From: Paraphaeosphaeria minitans
Taxonomy: Eukaryota; Ascomycota; Dothideomycetes; Pleosporales; Didymosphaeriaceae
Direction: 5' to 3'
DNA length: 64,000 nt
Assembly (NCBI GenBank): GCA_015832175.1
Contig: WJXW01000001.1
Location: forward strand, 4,402,001 to 4,466,000
Position 1 is the stretch's first letter; every line of letters starts with the position of its first letter. Below the pieces are notes generated by a model, which was given only the letters and a program-made list of their open reading frames with translations, did not search any database and was not told where the DNA came from. Below are positions 34,145-43,141 of the stretch, in pieces. The position numbers were made by a program, and so were the translations under genes.

Positions 34145-34696
34145 ATGGCATCGATAACAATAGCCCCAAACGGCGTTTTCTCCAGCACGAGTAATCAGCC
34201 CGACGCAACCATCATATATATTTCGACGATTGTAATTGTTACTCTGACACCCTCACCTACACCATCTTCAGCCACAGACATCATCGTTGCTCCAACTCTG
34301 CCTCGACAGTCAGTCGATCCGACTTCCGTGTTCCCAGCGTCTTTCGACACCACATCCACCGCCAAAATAGCACCATCATCCTCCCCCGGGTTCACCTCAC
34401 CCTCCGTCTACAAACCTGCCAGCGATTTCGTCATCGGCATCTCCGTAGGCGGTACTGTCTTTCTCTGCGCCAGTGTGCTGATAAACCTCATCCTCATTCG
34501 TAAGAGGAGGAATCGGATTGTAAGGGAGAACGAAGAGATGCATCAACGAGAAGTACAAGTCCAGCCACAGCCGCAGTTGCCAATGATTGGTTTAGATACG
34601 AAACCTACGGTGTCGGAGCTCGAGAGCCCACGCGAGGTGCGTCCATATGAACTGCCTTCGGCGGTGCCTGTGGTGGGGAGTAGTGAGCTGCCGTAG
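34145..34696 (+). CDS. Ser/Thr-rich single-pass membrane protein
   Basis: 183 aa from the ATG at 34145; the frame extends upstream only to a GTG. The N-terminal ~95 residues are Ser/Thr/Pro-rich, as in O-mannosylated fungal surface proteins. One membrane span (about residues 97-121, FVIGISVGGTVFLCASVLIN) is followed by a basic stop-transfer (RKRRNR) and a ~60-residue cytosolic tail rich in Pro, Gln and Glu. The layout recalls wall-stress sensor-like proteins, but there is no WSC or Cys-rich domain. A missing upstream exon with a signal peptide is possible. Confidence 0.5.
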   Translation: MASITIAPNGVFSSTSNQPDATIIYISTIVIVTLTPSPTPSSATDIIVAPTLPRQSVDPTSVFPASFDTTSTAKIAPSSSPGFTSPSVYKPASDFVIGISVGGTVFLCASVLINLILIRKRRNRIVRENEEMHQREVQVQPQPQLPMIGLDTKPTVSELESPREVRPYELPSAVPVVGSSELP

Positions 34697-34923
34697 GTGA
34701 GGAAAATTGGGAAAGAGAATGACGGACGGCAAGGTGGGAAGGAGGGTGCGAATGCAGTATAATATTATGAATCTGGACCGTGAATACGAACGGGATATAA
34801 TCTAGGCTAAAAATCGCTCTCTTGAAACAATGCCCAACGCCATCCTACTCGCTGATAACGCTGAATAAACAACCCTGGAAAACACCAGGCACCAAAACAT
34901 ACTGATACAATAACAAATGCGGG

Positions 34924-36069
34924 TTAATAAGCACCCAGCGCAACGAGTCTACCCTTGACATCCGTCGGTCTCATGCCTTGATTGACAACCACGCTGCTCA
35001 ACGCACCCATCCTGACGATGTTCACGTAACCAGGCGTAACCTCGCTCGCGAGCACCTCAATGCACTTCAGAGCTTCCTCCTTCGAGATGGGTTTACGAAT
35101 CGAGGTCTGCAAAGACTGCAGCAATGCGTTTATGGATAAGGAGATACGCATGCCAGGACCTTTGTTCGCGCAGAGCAGGGCGATCACGCCGAGCACGTCT
35201 TCGGAGCGCTGGAGTGCTGCTTTGCGCTGGTGCTCGGCGGGTGTGAGGGACCTGGGGCCAATTGCAGCGGCCGCTTCTTTGGCTAGGATGCGGTCGAGGA
35301 GATTGGTTTTGCGGACGGACGTGAAATCTGTCATTTTGGTCTGCGCGGGCTGCGCGGGCTGCGCGGGCTGCGCGGGTGCGTTTTCCTTGCCCGTGGTCTC
35401 GCGCGTTTTCTTCACGGCGCGGCCCTGCTGGACGCTGTCCTTGAACTCGCGGAGCCTCTTGCGACCCTTTTCCTGCAGGGGTGCGATGGCGGTCAGAGAC
35501 TCGCACGTGGTGATCTCGGCGTGCGGGAGCTGGGCGATGAATTTGGTGAGCGAGGGCTCGTCGATGAAGGCCTGGATGCTGGACTGTATAGGGTCAATCT
35601 TCTTAGGCCGCCCTCGGCCGCGTTTCTTCGGTGTGGCAGTTGGCCGGCTCGACATGTTCAGTGATTTCTGTCCGGCTACGCTCCACTGCCTCCACAGGTG
35701 GTCTAAGCTCTCCATGAACATGGCCTGGAGTGCCTCCTCCTTCATCTGTGATAGTCCTGACTGCATCTTGTATTCGTCGCTAACCTCCAGACATATCTTG
35801 CCGCGTCCGTAGTCTGAAATGCGGAAGGGGTTATTGCTTGCAACTGGGCCGGCGCCGAGGACACCGACGCAGAGGCGGATGTCATCGTAGTGGACTTTGC
35901 GATGGCGCCAAACAGATGTAATCGTCTCGCTAAGCTCTCGCAGATCGATGGCCGATCCCGTTCCGTTGTGTACAAAGTGCAGCGACAGCGCGGTGAGGAA
36001 GGAGGAGTGTAAGGCGAGGAGATTGACAAGTTCGGTTGGCAGGGCAGCCGTCGGGTCGATTGGCGCCAT
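34924..36069 (-). CDS. cdt1: DNA replication licensing factor Cdt1
   Basis: 381 aa, one exon, starting at the ATG at 36069. The C-terminal ~115 residues match the Cdt1 C-terminal winged helix that binds MCM (SEDVLGVIALLCANKGPGMR, LQTSIRKPISKEEALKCIEV, VNIVRMGALSSVVV). The N-terminal part (LRELSETITSVWRHRKVHYD) fits the central winged-helix/geminin-binding region. In between lie an AT-hook-like KKRGRGRPKK, a PAQ repeat (residues 232-243) and, overlapping its end, QTKMTDFTSVRK (243-254), which resembles a PIP-box degron. Cdt1 loads MCM2-7 at origins. The promoter has an ACGCG cluster (36237-36272). Confidence 0.8.
   Translation of the reverse strand: MAPIDPTAALPTELVNLLALHSSFLTALSLHFVHNGTGSAIDLRELSETITSVWRHRKVHYDDIRLCVGVLGAGPVASNNPFRISDYGRGKICLEVSDEYKMQSGLSQMKEEALQAMFMESLDHLWRQWSVAGQKSLNMSSRPTATPKKRGRGRPKKIDPIQSSIQAFIDEPSLTKFIAQLPHAEITTCESLTAIAPLQEKGRKRLREFKDSVQQGRAVKKTRETTGKENAPAQPAQPAQPAQTKMTDFTSVRKTNLLDRILAKEAAAAIGPRSLTPAEHQRKAALQRSEDVLGVIALLCANKGPGMRISLSINALLQSLQTSIRKPISKEEALKCIEVLASEVTPGYVNIVRMGALSSVVVNQGMRPTDVKGRLVALGAY
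35341..35376. repeat. 9-bp tandem repeat, 4 copies, in cdt1
   Basis: CTGCGCGGG four times. Read on the minus strand it encodes four Pro-Ala-Gln units. Nine bases per unit means copy-number change keeps the frame. Confidence 0.9.
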
Positions 36070-36791
36070 TGCGTTTATAAAGTTGAAGGATAGTTAGATT
36101 GAATTGATACAGCGCAGCGATGCAGTGGTCAATTGGCGAAGAAGAGAAATACTGAAGCTGGGAATAATCGTGGGATGAGGATGGGAAGAGGATGACGGGT
36201 TGTTATGCGCGGCAGTTAGCTAGAAAACAACACTAGCGCGTAAAGTTCGCGCTGCTTCGCGTCGCGTCGCGTCGAATTGGCGCGCAAGCGTGGCCGAGCT
36301 CACGTTTTCCCGACGTCCACACGCGATGTCGCAACCCATAAAGGTTGGTCACTTATAATTCCGATGCCTTCAATACTTTTGCCGGTCTTGGACTAGCGCG
36401 TGAAGACCATATCTTGTCATCTCGGCATAGCTCGGAGAACCTTGAGCAAGTTAGCGAAGAACTCCAGCAACGTTGACGTACCGTGTGCTGCACAAGCAGG
36501 CGAACACAAATGATAACCTGACAGTACTCAATAACTCGAACGTGCACGTGAACAATAACAAGCAAATACAGATGGCAAGCAAACGCTTGCAGACGTGAGC
36601 CAGTACAACAAAGATGATACGAATCAGAATCTGACGGACACTAACACAGCAACACGGGAATGCAAAAAGTCGAATTAAATAAATTGAGGCGAGAAGCCAT
36701 CCCGAAACTAACTCCTAAGCCCCAGGGCCTCATGCAGAAGTGGTAATCCGTGACAGTCATACAATATCTTCAACCGAGAACGGCAAGCCGC
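36070..36791. other. intergenic upstream of cdt1
   Basis: About 720 bp between the cdt1 start and the stop of the next gene (same strand). It contains the ACGCG cluster listed separately; otherwise nothing was recognised. Confidence 0.4.
36237..36272 (-). promoter_or_regulatory. cluster of MCB-like ACGCG sites
   Basis: CGCGT occurs at 36237-36241, 36258-36262, 36263-36267 and 36268-36272. Read from cdt1 this is four ACGCG cores, 168-203 bp before its ATG. ACGCG is the core bound by fungal MBF (Mbp1/Swi6 type), which drives G1/S genes. Confidence 0.45.
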
Positions 36792-37361
36792 TTACTTTCC
36801 TCCAAAGATGCCGCCGAACCAGCCCTTGGACTTGTTGATACCATCGGCAACCTCCTTGTCGAACTTGTTCGCGGCGGCGTTGACCTCACGGCCAGTCTCG
36901 TTCTTAAGCTCCTCGAACTTCTTCTTGGCATCGGCGCTGTATTTTGCGAGTTCCGCGTCCGCCTTGTCCGCTTTCGCCTTTGCGTCATTGGCCTGTCAAA
37001 TAACGTCAGCACAAATTCACAATCCCAACGACTACATGGCAGAGTCGTGGTACTTTAAGGACCTCAGATAGACTTACCAAGCTCTGTGCCTTTGCGCGCG
37101 CCGTCTCGTAAGCCTCCTCGCCGGCCTTCTTGGCCTCCTTGTCCTGGCCGAGGTAGTCGCCCTTCAGCTTCCTCGTGGCCTCAGCAGCATCGTCTGTGCA
37201 TCGGTGTTAATTGCGCACTCTCATGGGGCTATCAATTCGCTGTACGTACGCTCAAGCTTCTTCTCAGCAAGCTTGGGGTCTCCGCCAGCGCTGTACAGGT
37301 AGTAGCCAACGCCACCAAGACCGGCAACAGCAGCCAAAGTTCCGACTTGTCGTCCAGCCAT
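36792..37361 (-). CDS. calcofluor white hypersensitivity-type protein
   Basis: Three exons, 37250-37361, 37078-37193 and 36792-36992, giving 142 aa. The introns are GTACGT..CACAG and GTAAGT..GACAG, and the splice-joined frame is open. The N-terminus (MAGRQVGTLAAVAGLGGVGY then YLYSAGG) is a short hydrophobic anchor, probably mitochondrial or other membrane. The rest is a long charged amphipathic helix rich in Ala, Lys, Glu and Asp, ending GWFGGIFGGK. This layout is typical of fungal proteins annotated as calcofluor white hypersensitive. The molecular function is unknown. It is divergent from the dysferlin-domain gene. Confidence 0.7.
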
Positions 37362-37921
37362 TGCGATTAGATGTGAGAGGGTAATGTGGTAAATGTAGTA
37401 CGAAAAGGTGAAGATTCGATACGTGGATTGGATGCAGGTTGAAGAAGAAACTGCAGGGAGAGATGTACTTATGGGCGGGGTGCTTTCAAGGCACCGCCAA
37501 TGCCGCATGGCATGATGACGTAGGGACGTGGCAGCTTGAGCACGGGCCCGAGCGAACCATGGACCATCATTAACCGGCACCTGTTCCTGATCATCGATCC
37601 GCGATCCTTCTCTATAATCATGTTCACTTGTCTATGCCCGTGTACCAAGTGCTGGTAGCGGATTTGTTTGTGTAGTTTGTTTTCGCATAGTTCCGTCGTG
37701 TATTGCAGCTGCTTGCATTGTTGGAAGTCTGCTGCTCCTGCCCCTAATACCTAGCGGCCCACGAACGGTGCCAACACCTGCCCACAAGAACAACTCATGC
37801 CGCCACGATAGCACGGCGTGAAGCCTCTCCACCATACCTGCAAAGCAGTACCGCGGCTCCTGTATTGCTCCTGGACACTTTACAGCACCGGAGACGCTCG
37901 CCGAAGACCGTGCCGGCTGCC
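37362..37921. other. intergenic, divergent promoter
   Basis: About 560 bp between two divergent genes. No gene was recognised. Confidence 0.4.
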
Positions 37922-39023
37922 ATGGCAGATCAACATATTGCGCTCGTCGACGCAACCGACAATGAACATAGCCCAGAGCGCACCCAGCAGCCCACCGAAC
38001 AAACACGGAAATTCTTACAGACACCAGATTTGCACATCGATGTGCTTTACGAGAATCAGCGCGGCTGGTTCGTCTTCGGCATCCCGCTCTTCTCCTCGAA
38101 AGCGCTATGGAACCTCCGAATCGACCAGTCGCCTTGGGTCGATGCCAAGTTCAAGCCCTCGGCTGTCAACATCACGAACGCACAAGTTCCAGATCCAAGC
38201 TGGGTATGGGAATGGAAGAGCTGGTATGTCGACATGAGCCACGACGTGGACGAAGAAGGCTGGCAGTATAGTCTGTGGTTCAAAGGGGCTGCCTGGCACG
38301 GAAACCATCCGTGGTTCCACAGCTTCGTAAGGAGGCGCCGATGGCTCCGGAAACGTGTGAAGCAAAGACTGCCACCAAAGTCAAAGGTGAACGAGAGATT
38401 GTTTGGCGACACATTCAGCATTGGCACTACACTGGCGAGAGCAATGACAAGCACAACGTCACCAATGAGTCCGTTGGAGAGTGGGGAGTCTTCGCTAGAC
38501 GAGGAGGTCAAGGACGTCCCTACACTTATGCGGAAATTGAAGAACGCAGCGATCGATCGGGAGAAGATTGTGTTCATCAACAGGTTCATCGAAGACGGCG
38601 GCGAAGAGCTACATTATTTGGCCGAGCAGGTCTGTCACCACAATCATGTCCTTTCCGTCCCTTTGCTGACTGGTACAGATACCAACGATAATGTCTCTCC
38701 TGATATTCCAAAACTCTCGCCGCCAGCTCCTGTCCACGCTCATGGAGACCATCGACGATGCACGCACACACCGAGGCACGCACAAGGAGAGGGGCAAGCC
38801 GGAGAATGAAGTGGAAGAGCGAAGGATCAATAACCTGCTCAAGGCAGTGGAGGCTGCTGATGCAGAGTGTAAGAAGCTGGAGTACTGGAGCGATATCAAG
38901 ATTCTGGCTGAAGAAGGCAATGCAGGTCACGCTACCGATCCGAACAGCGGCTGGGACGAGAAGTGGCAGGGTCTCGATTCCAGCGGGGCAGAGCATCCAC
39001 GGCAGCCGCTGAAGAAGGAGTGA
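37922..39023 (+). CDS. dysferlin-domain protein (Spo73/Mug65/peroxin-like)
   Basis: Two exons, 37922-38629 and 38679-39023, giving 350 aa. The 49-nt intron (GTCTGT..TACAG) lies between HYLAEQ and IPTIMSLL. The dysferlin domain (residues ~40-145) has the Trp/aromatic pairs of DysFN/DysFC: ENQRGWFVFGIPLFS, SWVWEWKSWYVDMS, GWQYSLWF and NHPWFHSFVRRRRW. Fungal relatives include S. cerevisiae Spo73, S. pombe Mug65 and the Pex30-32 group, which act in membrane shaping at the ER, peroxisome or prospore membrane. No membrane span is evident. The C-terminal part is a charged coiled-coil-like helix. Confidence 0.8.
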
Positions 39024-39193
39024 ATGTCCCATCTGAGCGCTTGGGTGTATGGCGTTGATACGGATTGTGAGGGAAGATGGCATTGATACCCGAGCACAGC
39101 TGCACGCATACGTTAAGCTTCGCATACATATTTTAATTGAACGGACACACTTACGGCTTCGGCCGCACCGCTTATGATTGATTCAGTATGACG

Positions 39194-39511
39194 TCACATC
39201 ATCTCTTGTCTCCTGTGATCAGGATGGTACCTCACGCGGATGGGGCCCACGATATCGTCGATGGACTTTGCCTTGACAATTTCGCCCTTCTGCAAGACCT
39301 CGACGACACCATAGGCGCGCATTTCCCAACACAGGTTGAGAATGCTCTCCATGCAGTCCCTCCAATCATAGCAGTCGAGCTTGTCCAATTCTTCCTGGTC
39401 CAGTACGCGTGCCACCTCAGAGGGGCAGATGGTCTTCGGGTAGGCGCGCCTGCCCAGCAGAGCTTTCAGATGCTTCCGCAGAATCTCCTCCTGATCGTGG
39501 TCGAGGATCAT
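39194..39511 (-). CDS. DUF3253 protein
   Basis: 105 aa from the ATG at 39511. The frame runs further 5' to about 39574 but only from a TTG, across an A9 tract. Recognisable DUF3253 sequence: TICPSEVARVLDQEEL, DWRDCMESILNLCWEMRAYG and IRVRYHPDHR. The family is a small winged-helix-like protein of unknown function found in bacteria and fungi. The stop is 170 bp from the stop of the convergent dysferlin gene. The 5' end could include another exon. Confidence 0.75.
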   Translation of the reverse strand: MILDHDQEEILRKHLKALLGRRAYPKTICPSEVARVLDQEELDKLDCYDWRDCMESILNLCWEMRAYGVVEVLQKGEIVKAKSIDDIVGPIRVRYHPDHRRQEMM

Positions 39512-39872
39512 GCTTCTTCGCTGTTTCTGGATCGCTGGAATACCGTGTGTTTTTTTTTCGGCTAGCTCAGGCAAGGCACGTAGGTATCAAATGCAAATGA
39601 AACGATCAAGAGACGATAAAGAGGCAGCTCCAAGACGGACGCTGAGGGCTGCCTTGGCGGGGCTAGATCCGCACATACCGTAGTTTACTTTAGCTCGCTC
39701 AGTGCGATCTATCCCTGGGCGCGCGCCGATCGTCGACGTCAGAGCCAATTAGGGGCCATCCCTTGCGGCCCGATGCGCAGACCTTAACATTCCGAGCAGA
39801 AAGCGGGTGGGCGCGCATTGGGTTTCGCTGTCTCCTCAACTGTTGGCCAAGCGTCGGAGCAAGGATTCAGAC
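39512..39872. other. intergenic, divergent promoter
   Basis: About 360 bp, GC-rich in the middle, between the DUF3253 and carbonic anhydrase genes. No gene was seen. Confidence 0.4.
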
Positions 39873-40864
39873 ATGGGCGTGTTGGTGGCTAGATTACCCC
39901 ACGTTGGGAGGGGTGTATATCTAGCGCGGGGAGGCTCATCACTCCCCTTTTCTACTACTTTGCTTCCTGCTGCGACGAGAGCAACATCGGGAGCACACGC
40001 TACGCAGAGTCCACGGCTCCGATTCACCGCTGCGAGAAGTTTTGCTACTACAGGAATCAGACGCTGTCCACCGTACGGCAAGATGGAATCTGAAGCCCCC
40101 GAGGACGTCCGCAAGTACCTGCAGCAGAGCCATGACAGGATCTTCGAGAACAACAAGAAGTGGGCCGACGAGCAGAAGGCGAAGCACCCGGAGTTCTTCG
40201 AGAAGCTGAGCGCGGGACAGGCGCCCGAGTATCTTTGGATCGGTGAGTCAATTGCGCCTGCCGCCTCGCAAGGCCTCTGCACACGCATACCGTCCTCTAC
40301 CATCCCATCACCAACGCTGACACGCCCACAGGCTGCTCCGACTCGCGCATCCCCGCCGAAGCCATCACCGGCCTCGAGGCCGGCGAGATGTTCATCCACC
40401 GCAATATTGCGAACCTCGTCTGCGCGACCGACCTCAACGTCATGTCCGTCATCAACTACGCCGTGCGCCACCTGCACGTCAAGCACATCGTCGTGTGCGG
40501 CCACTACGGCTGCGGCGGCGTCAAGGCCGCCATGACGCCCAAGGACCTCGGCCTGCTGAACCCCTGGCTGCGCAACATCCGCGACGTGTACCGTCTGCAC
40601 GACGACGAGCTGAGCGCCATCAAGGACGCCGCTAAGCGGTATGATCGGCTCGTCGAGCTCAATGTCGTTGAGCAGGCGAGGAACATCATCAAAACGGCCG
40701 CGGTGCAGCAGCTTTACAAGGAGAAGGGGTATCCCATTGTGCACGGCTGGGTGTTTGGGTTCAACGATGGGCGGTTGAAGGACTTGGAGATTGACTTTGA
40801 GGGGCAGTTGAAGGATATCCAGAGGATCTATGATCTGACTACCGATGCTCTTGAGGGGTCGTAG
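39873..40864 (+). CDS. beta-carbonic anhydrase
   Basis: Two exons, 39873-40242 and 40332-40864, giving 300 aa. The 89-nt intron (GTGAGT..CACAG) falls right before the first zinc motif, joining YLWIG to CSDSR. Zinc ligands are C125 in CSDSRIPAEAITG, then the His and Cys of VVCGHYGCGGV; the CSDSR Asp-Arg dyad is intact. The N-terminal 70 residues are Arg/Ser/Ala-rich and fit a mitochondrial presequence. A second in-frame ATG (40083, Met71) opens the conserved MESEAPEDVRKYL, so two forms may be made. The enzyme interconverts CO2 and bicarbonate, supplying bicarbonate for carboxylases. Confidence 0.93.
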
Positions 40865-41251
40865 AGAGACGGCGTATGGAGTAGGGGTGTGATAGATGTT
40901 TAGGTGTGCGTTTGAGCGTCGAGAGTAGGCAGGTAGTTGATCGCATAGATGGACAGATGTATGTATAGTGGTCAACGATGAGCCGATACAACTTAGACTG
41001 ACGATATTCACTTTGGGTGTCGAGCGCTACTTCCATCTTTGACGAGCTTGGCAAGCCCGATATTGTCCAGTCGTCGGCATCATGCTTTCTCTCTAGACTA
41101 TCGGCCGTGTGAACAAAAACCATGTCGACATCAAAAGGCAAGAGCTTCCTGCGCGACAATCAAAGAATGGGGTTCACGACAACTACCTTGTCGTCGAACA
41201 GGGCACACGACCCTACAGTACTGCATAGACAGAACATAAAACGAGATAAGA

Positions 41252-41275
41252 GCGAAAGCGAAAGCGAAAGCGAAA
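41252..41275. repeat. GCGAAA tandem repeat, 4 copies
   Basis: Hexamer GCGAAA repeated four times in noncoding sequence downstream of the carbonic anhydrase gene. Confidence 0.85.
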
Positions 41276-41421
41276 CACAGCAACAGACTGTGTCTGTCCT
41301 ATTCAGCCACAGAGGCTTCCTTCTCTGTTAACCAGCCATCTATCGTAAAACAAGGGTATATCTCGAGCTACTCCATCCTCATAGGCCAGCGACCCCACGA
41401 CTCACACCTGCCATCTGCACC

Positions 41422-41853
41422 ATGTATTACCACCCACGCTCGTCTGAACTGTCAGTGCAGCCCAGATCCTCCGTCTTCCTACTCAACCCGGACCCCGAGA
41501 CCCTGCGCCCGCAGAAGTGCTCCCAAGAGGTAACCTCGACGACGCCGCCACGATGCGTTCCCTATCCGGACTCCTACCTATTTACAGGACCAAACAACTT
41601 GGATGGCACTCGGGCCCGGTGCATAACAGGCTGGATGTGTTCATGTCCGGTTGAGTTCATGGAAAGATGTTCTGGAACCTGGAAAAGAGATTCCCAAGGG
41701 ATGTTGTTGCATAGTTCGCATAGAGATATCTTCGCGCTTTGCAGGGGGTTGAAGGACTGGTGTTGCAGGGTGTGGGTGTGCAAATACAACAACGTCGATT
41801 TGAACGGTTTTGGAGCAACTGGACACCCGGGCAGCGTGTGCAACGGTACATAG
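41422..41853 (+). CDS. Cys-rich ORF, doubtful gene
   Basis: 143 aa from the ATG at 41422 with about 11 Cys (for example MCSCPVEFMERCSG and DWCCRVWVCKYN). It has no signal peptide and no recognised family. Cys content alone could be chance. It ends where the GTAC-rich block begins. No intron signals were found that would improve it. Confidence 0.2.
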   Translation: MYYHPRSSELSVQPRSSVFLLNPDPETLRPQKCSQEVTSTTPPRCVPYPDSYLFTGPNNLDGTRARCITGWMCSCPVEFMERCSGTWKRDSQGMLLHSSHRDIFALCRGLKDWCCRVWVCKYNNVDLNGFGATGHPGSVCNGT

Positions 41854-42266
41854 TACGTACTGGTCGACTCTAGCACGGTTACGGTACAGGTGAAAGTTAG
41901 TACGGTACGTATGGTACGAGAGAGATGTCTGTACAGTACTGTTCGTGACCCGTAAGTACTAGAACTGGGCCTGGACGGAGCTAATAGTACAGTTCAAGTA
42001 TTATATGAATTTTTTAATTGGGCGCAGTACATGCCTATAGTAGCTTAGATCTGCCTCAAAGTCTAAAACAGTTTGGATGTATCCTGTTATAGAATAGCCC
42101 AATGCTAGAGCCTAGGTCAGCTTAGCCTTGTTCCTAGTGGCCTTGATGTGTACCTCCTTCCTAATTGGGAACCGTACAGCCGTACTACGGCCCAAAAAAT
42201 CCAGTATGGTACAGTCACTGTGCCGACTAAATACCAGTACGGTACGTACGGCCCGTACTACGGACT
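41848..42266. repeat. GTAC-rich palindromic block
   Basis: About 19 GTAC tetramers in ~420 bp, roughly ten times chance. Many occur as tandem palindromes (AGTACGGTACGT, CAGTACGGTACGTACGG). CCGTACTACGG occurs twice, about 75 bp apart (near 42180 and 42254). No coding sense is visible on either strand. Confidence 0.6.
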
Positions 42267-42499
42267 GTTGCACACGCTGTGGACACCACAGCGATAGTAG
42301 AATCATTTGAGCGGACTGGCCTTTCCGATAACATCTTCTGTGCGCACCGATCAGGCGGCAGCAAGCCAAGAGTAGTCTCTCGCTCATCGAAAACGCCTAC
42401 GTACACCGAACCATCAAAACTAAATGCAGCTTGCGCTGCCCTGGGATACCCGACAGAGTGCCGGATGGTTCACCTTGCGGCTGAAAGCCGTACATCCCA

Positions 42500-43141
42500 T
42501 CACAACCCATATTCCTTTGGATCTTTTTTCAAGCCTCTGATCCAAACTAGTAGTGCATGTCGCTGCCCGTTTTTCTTAATTGATACATGAGTCATTAAGG
42601 AGCCTATGTTCCTCTCACCCAGCAATTCGAACCCGGCTCTTCTCAGCACCTTCATCGACGCCGTATTGTCGCTACCGCAATATCCTAATAATTCAGTCAC
42701 GCCTTTTTCGCGGTCGTAGTAATCCATGAGTCCCTTCGCAGCTTCGGTAGCATAGCCTTTTCCTCTCGCAGATGTAAGCAGGTTGAAGCCGATGTCAGGT
42801 AGTGGCGGCGTGTCTGGTCCGCGAAGATTAAGAGTGATTAAGCCGATGGGCGTTGCATTTTCCACTCGTTTCGCCATGTCCTCGTCCGGCTCGGCTGAAG
42901 GAGGAAGAAGTGAAACGCCATATCTGCCGTAGCCGGTGGTCTCGATCTGAGTCGCACGGCCTTCCAATAAATCAATTGCTGCTGCCCGATCAGGGATAGA
43001 CCGCTCGGGTTTTCCATTCGCACCGATAGTAGTGTAGTTTTTATAAAGCTCGAGCGTGAAGGCGATGTGCGATTCGTTGCCAGGGTTCAAGTAGGTTATC
43101 GCCAGGCGGGGAGTGGTGACGTAGAAATTAAAGTCCAACAT
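42500..43141 (-). CDS. GNAT-family N-acetyltransferase
   Basis: 213 aa, one exon, starting at the ATG at 43141. The GNAT fold of the RimJ/RimL type is visible: N-terminal FYVTTPRLAITYL, motif D-like PIGLITLNLRG, the acetyl-CoA motif A around LLTSARGKGYATEAAKGLMD, and motif B GYCGSDNTASMKVLRRAGFE then LLGE. The substrate cannot be predicted; such fungal enzymes often act on small molecules or N-termini. The gene appears complete. Confidence 0.85.
   Translation of the reverse strand: MLDFNFYVTTPRLAITYLNPGNESHIAFTLELYKNYTTIGANGKPERSIPDRAAAIDLLEGRATQIETTGYGRYGVSLLPPSAEPDEDMAKRVENATPIGLITLNLRGPDTPPLPDIGFNLLTSARGKGYATEAAKGLMDYYDREKGVTELLGYCGSDNTASMKVLRRAGFELLGERNIGSLMTHVSIKKNGQRHALLVWIRGLKKDPKEYGL

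Noticed and set aside
39836..41011. 391-aa open frame opposite the carbonic anhydrase gene
   Set aside because: It is the antisense of a clearly recognised gene; the sequence is Val/Ala/Asp-rich shadow without family features.
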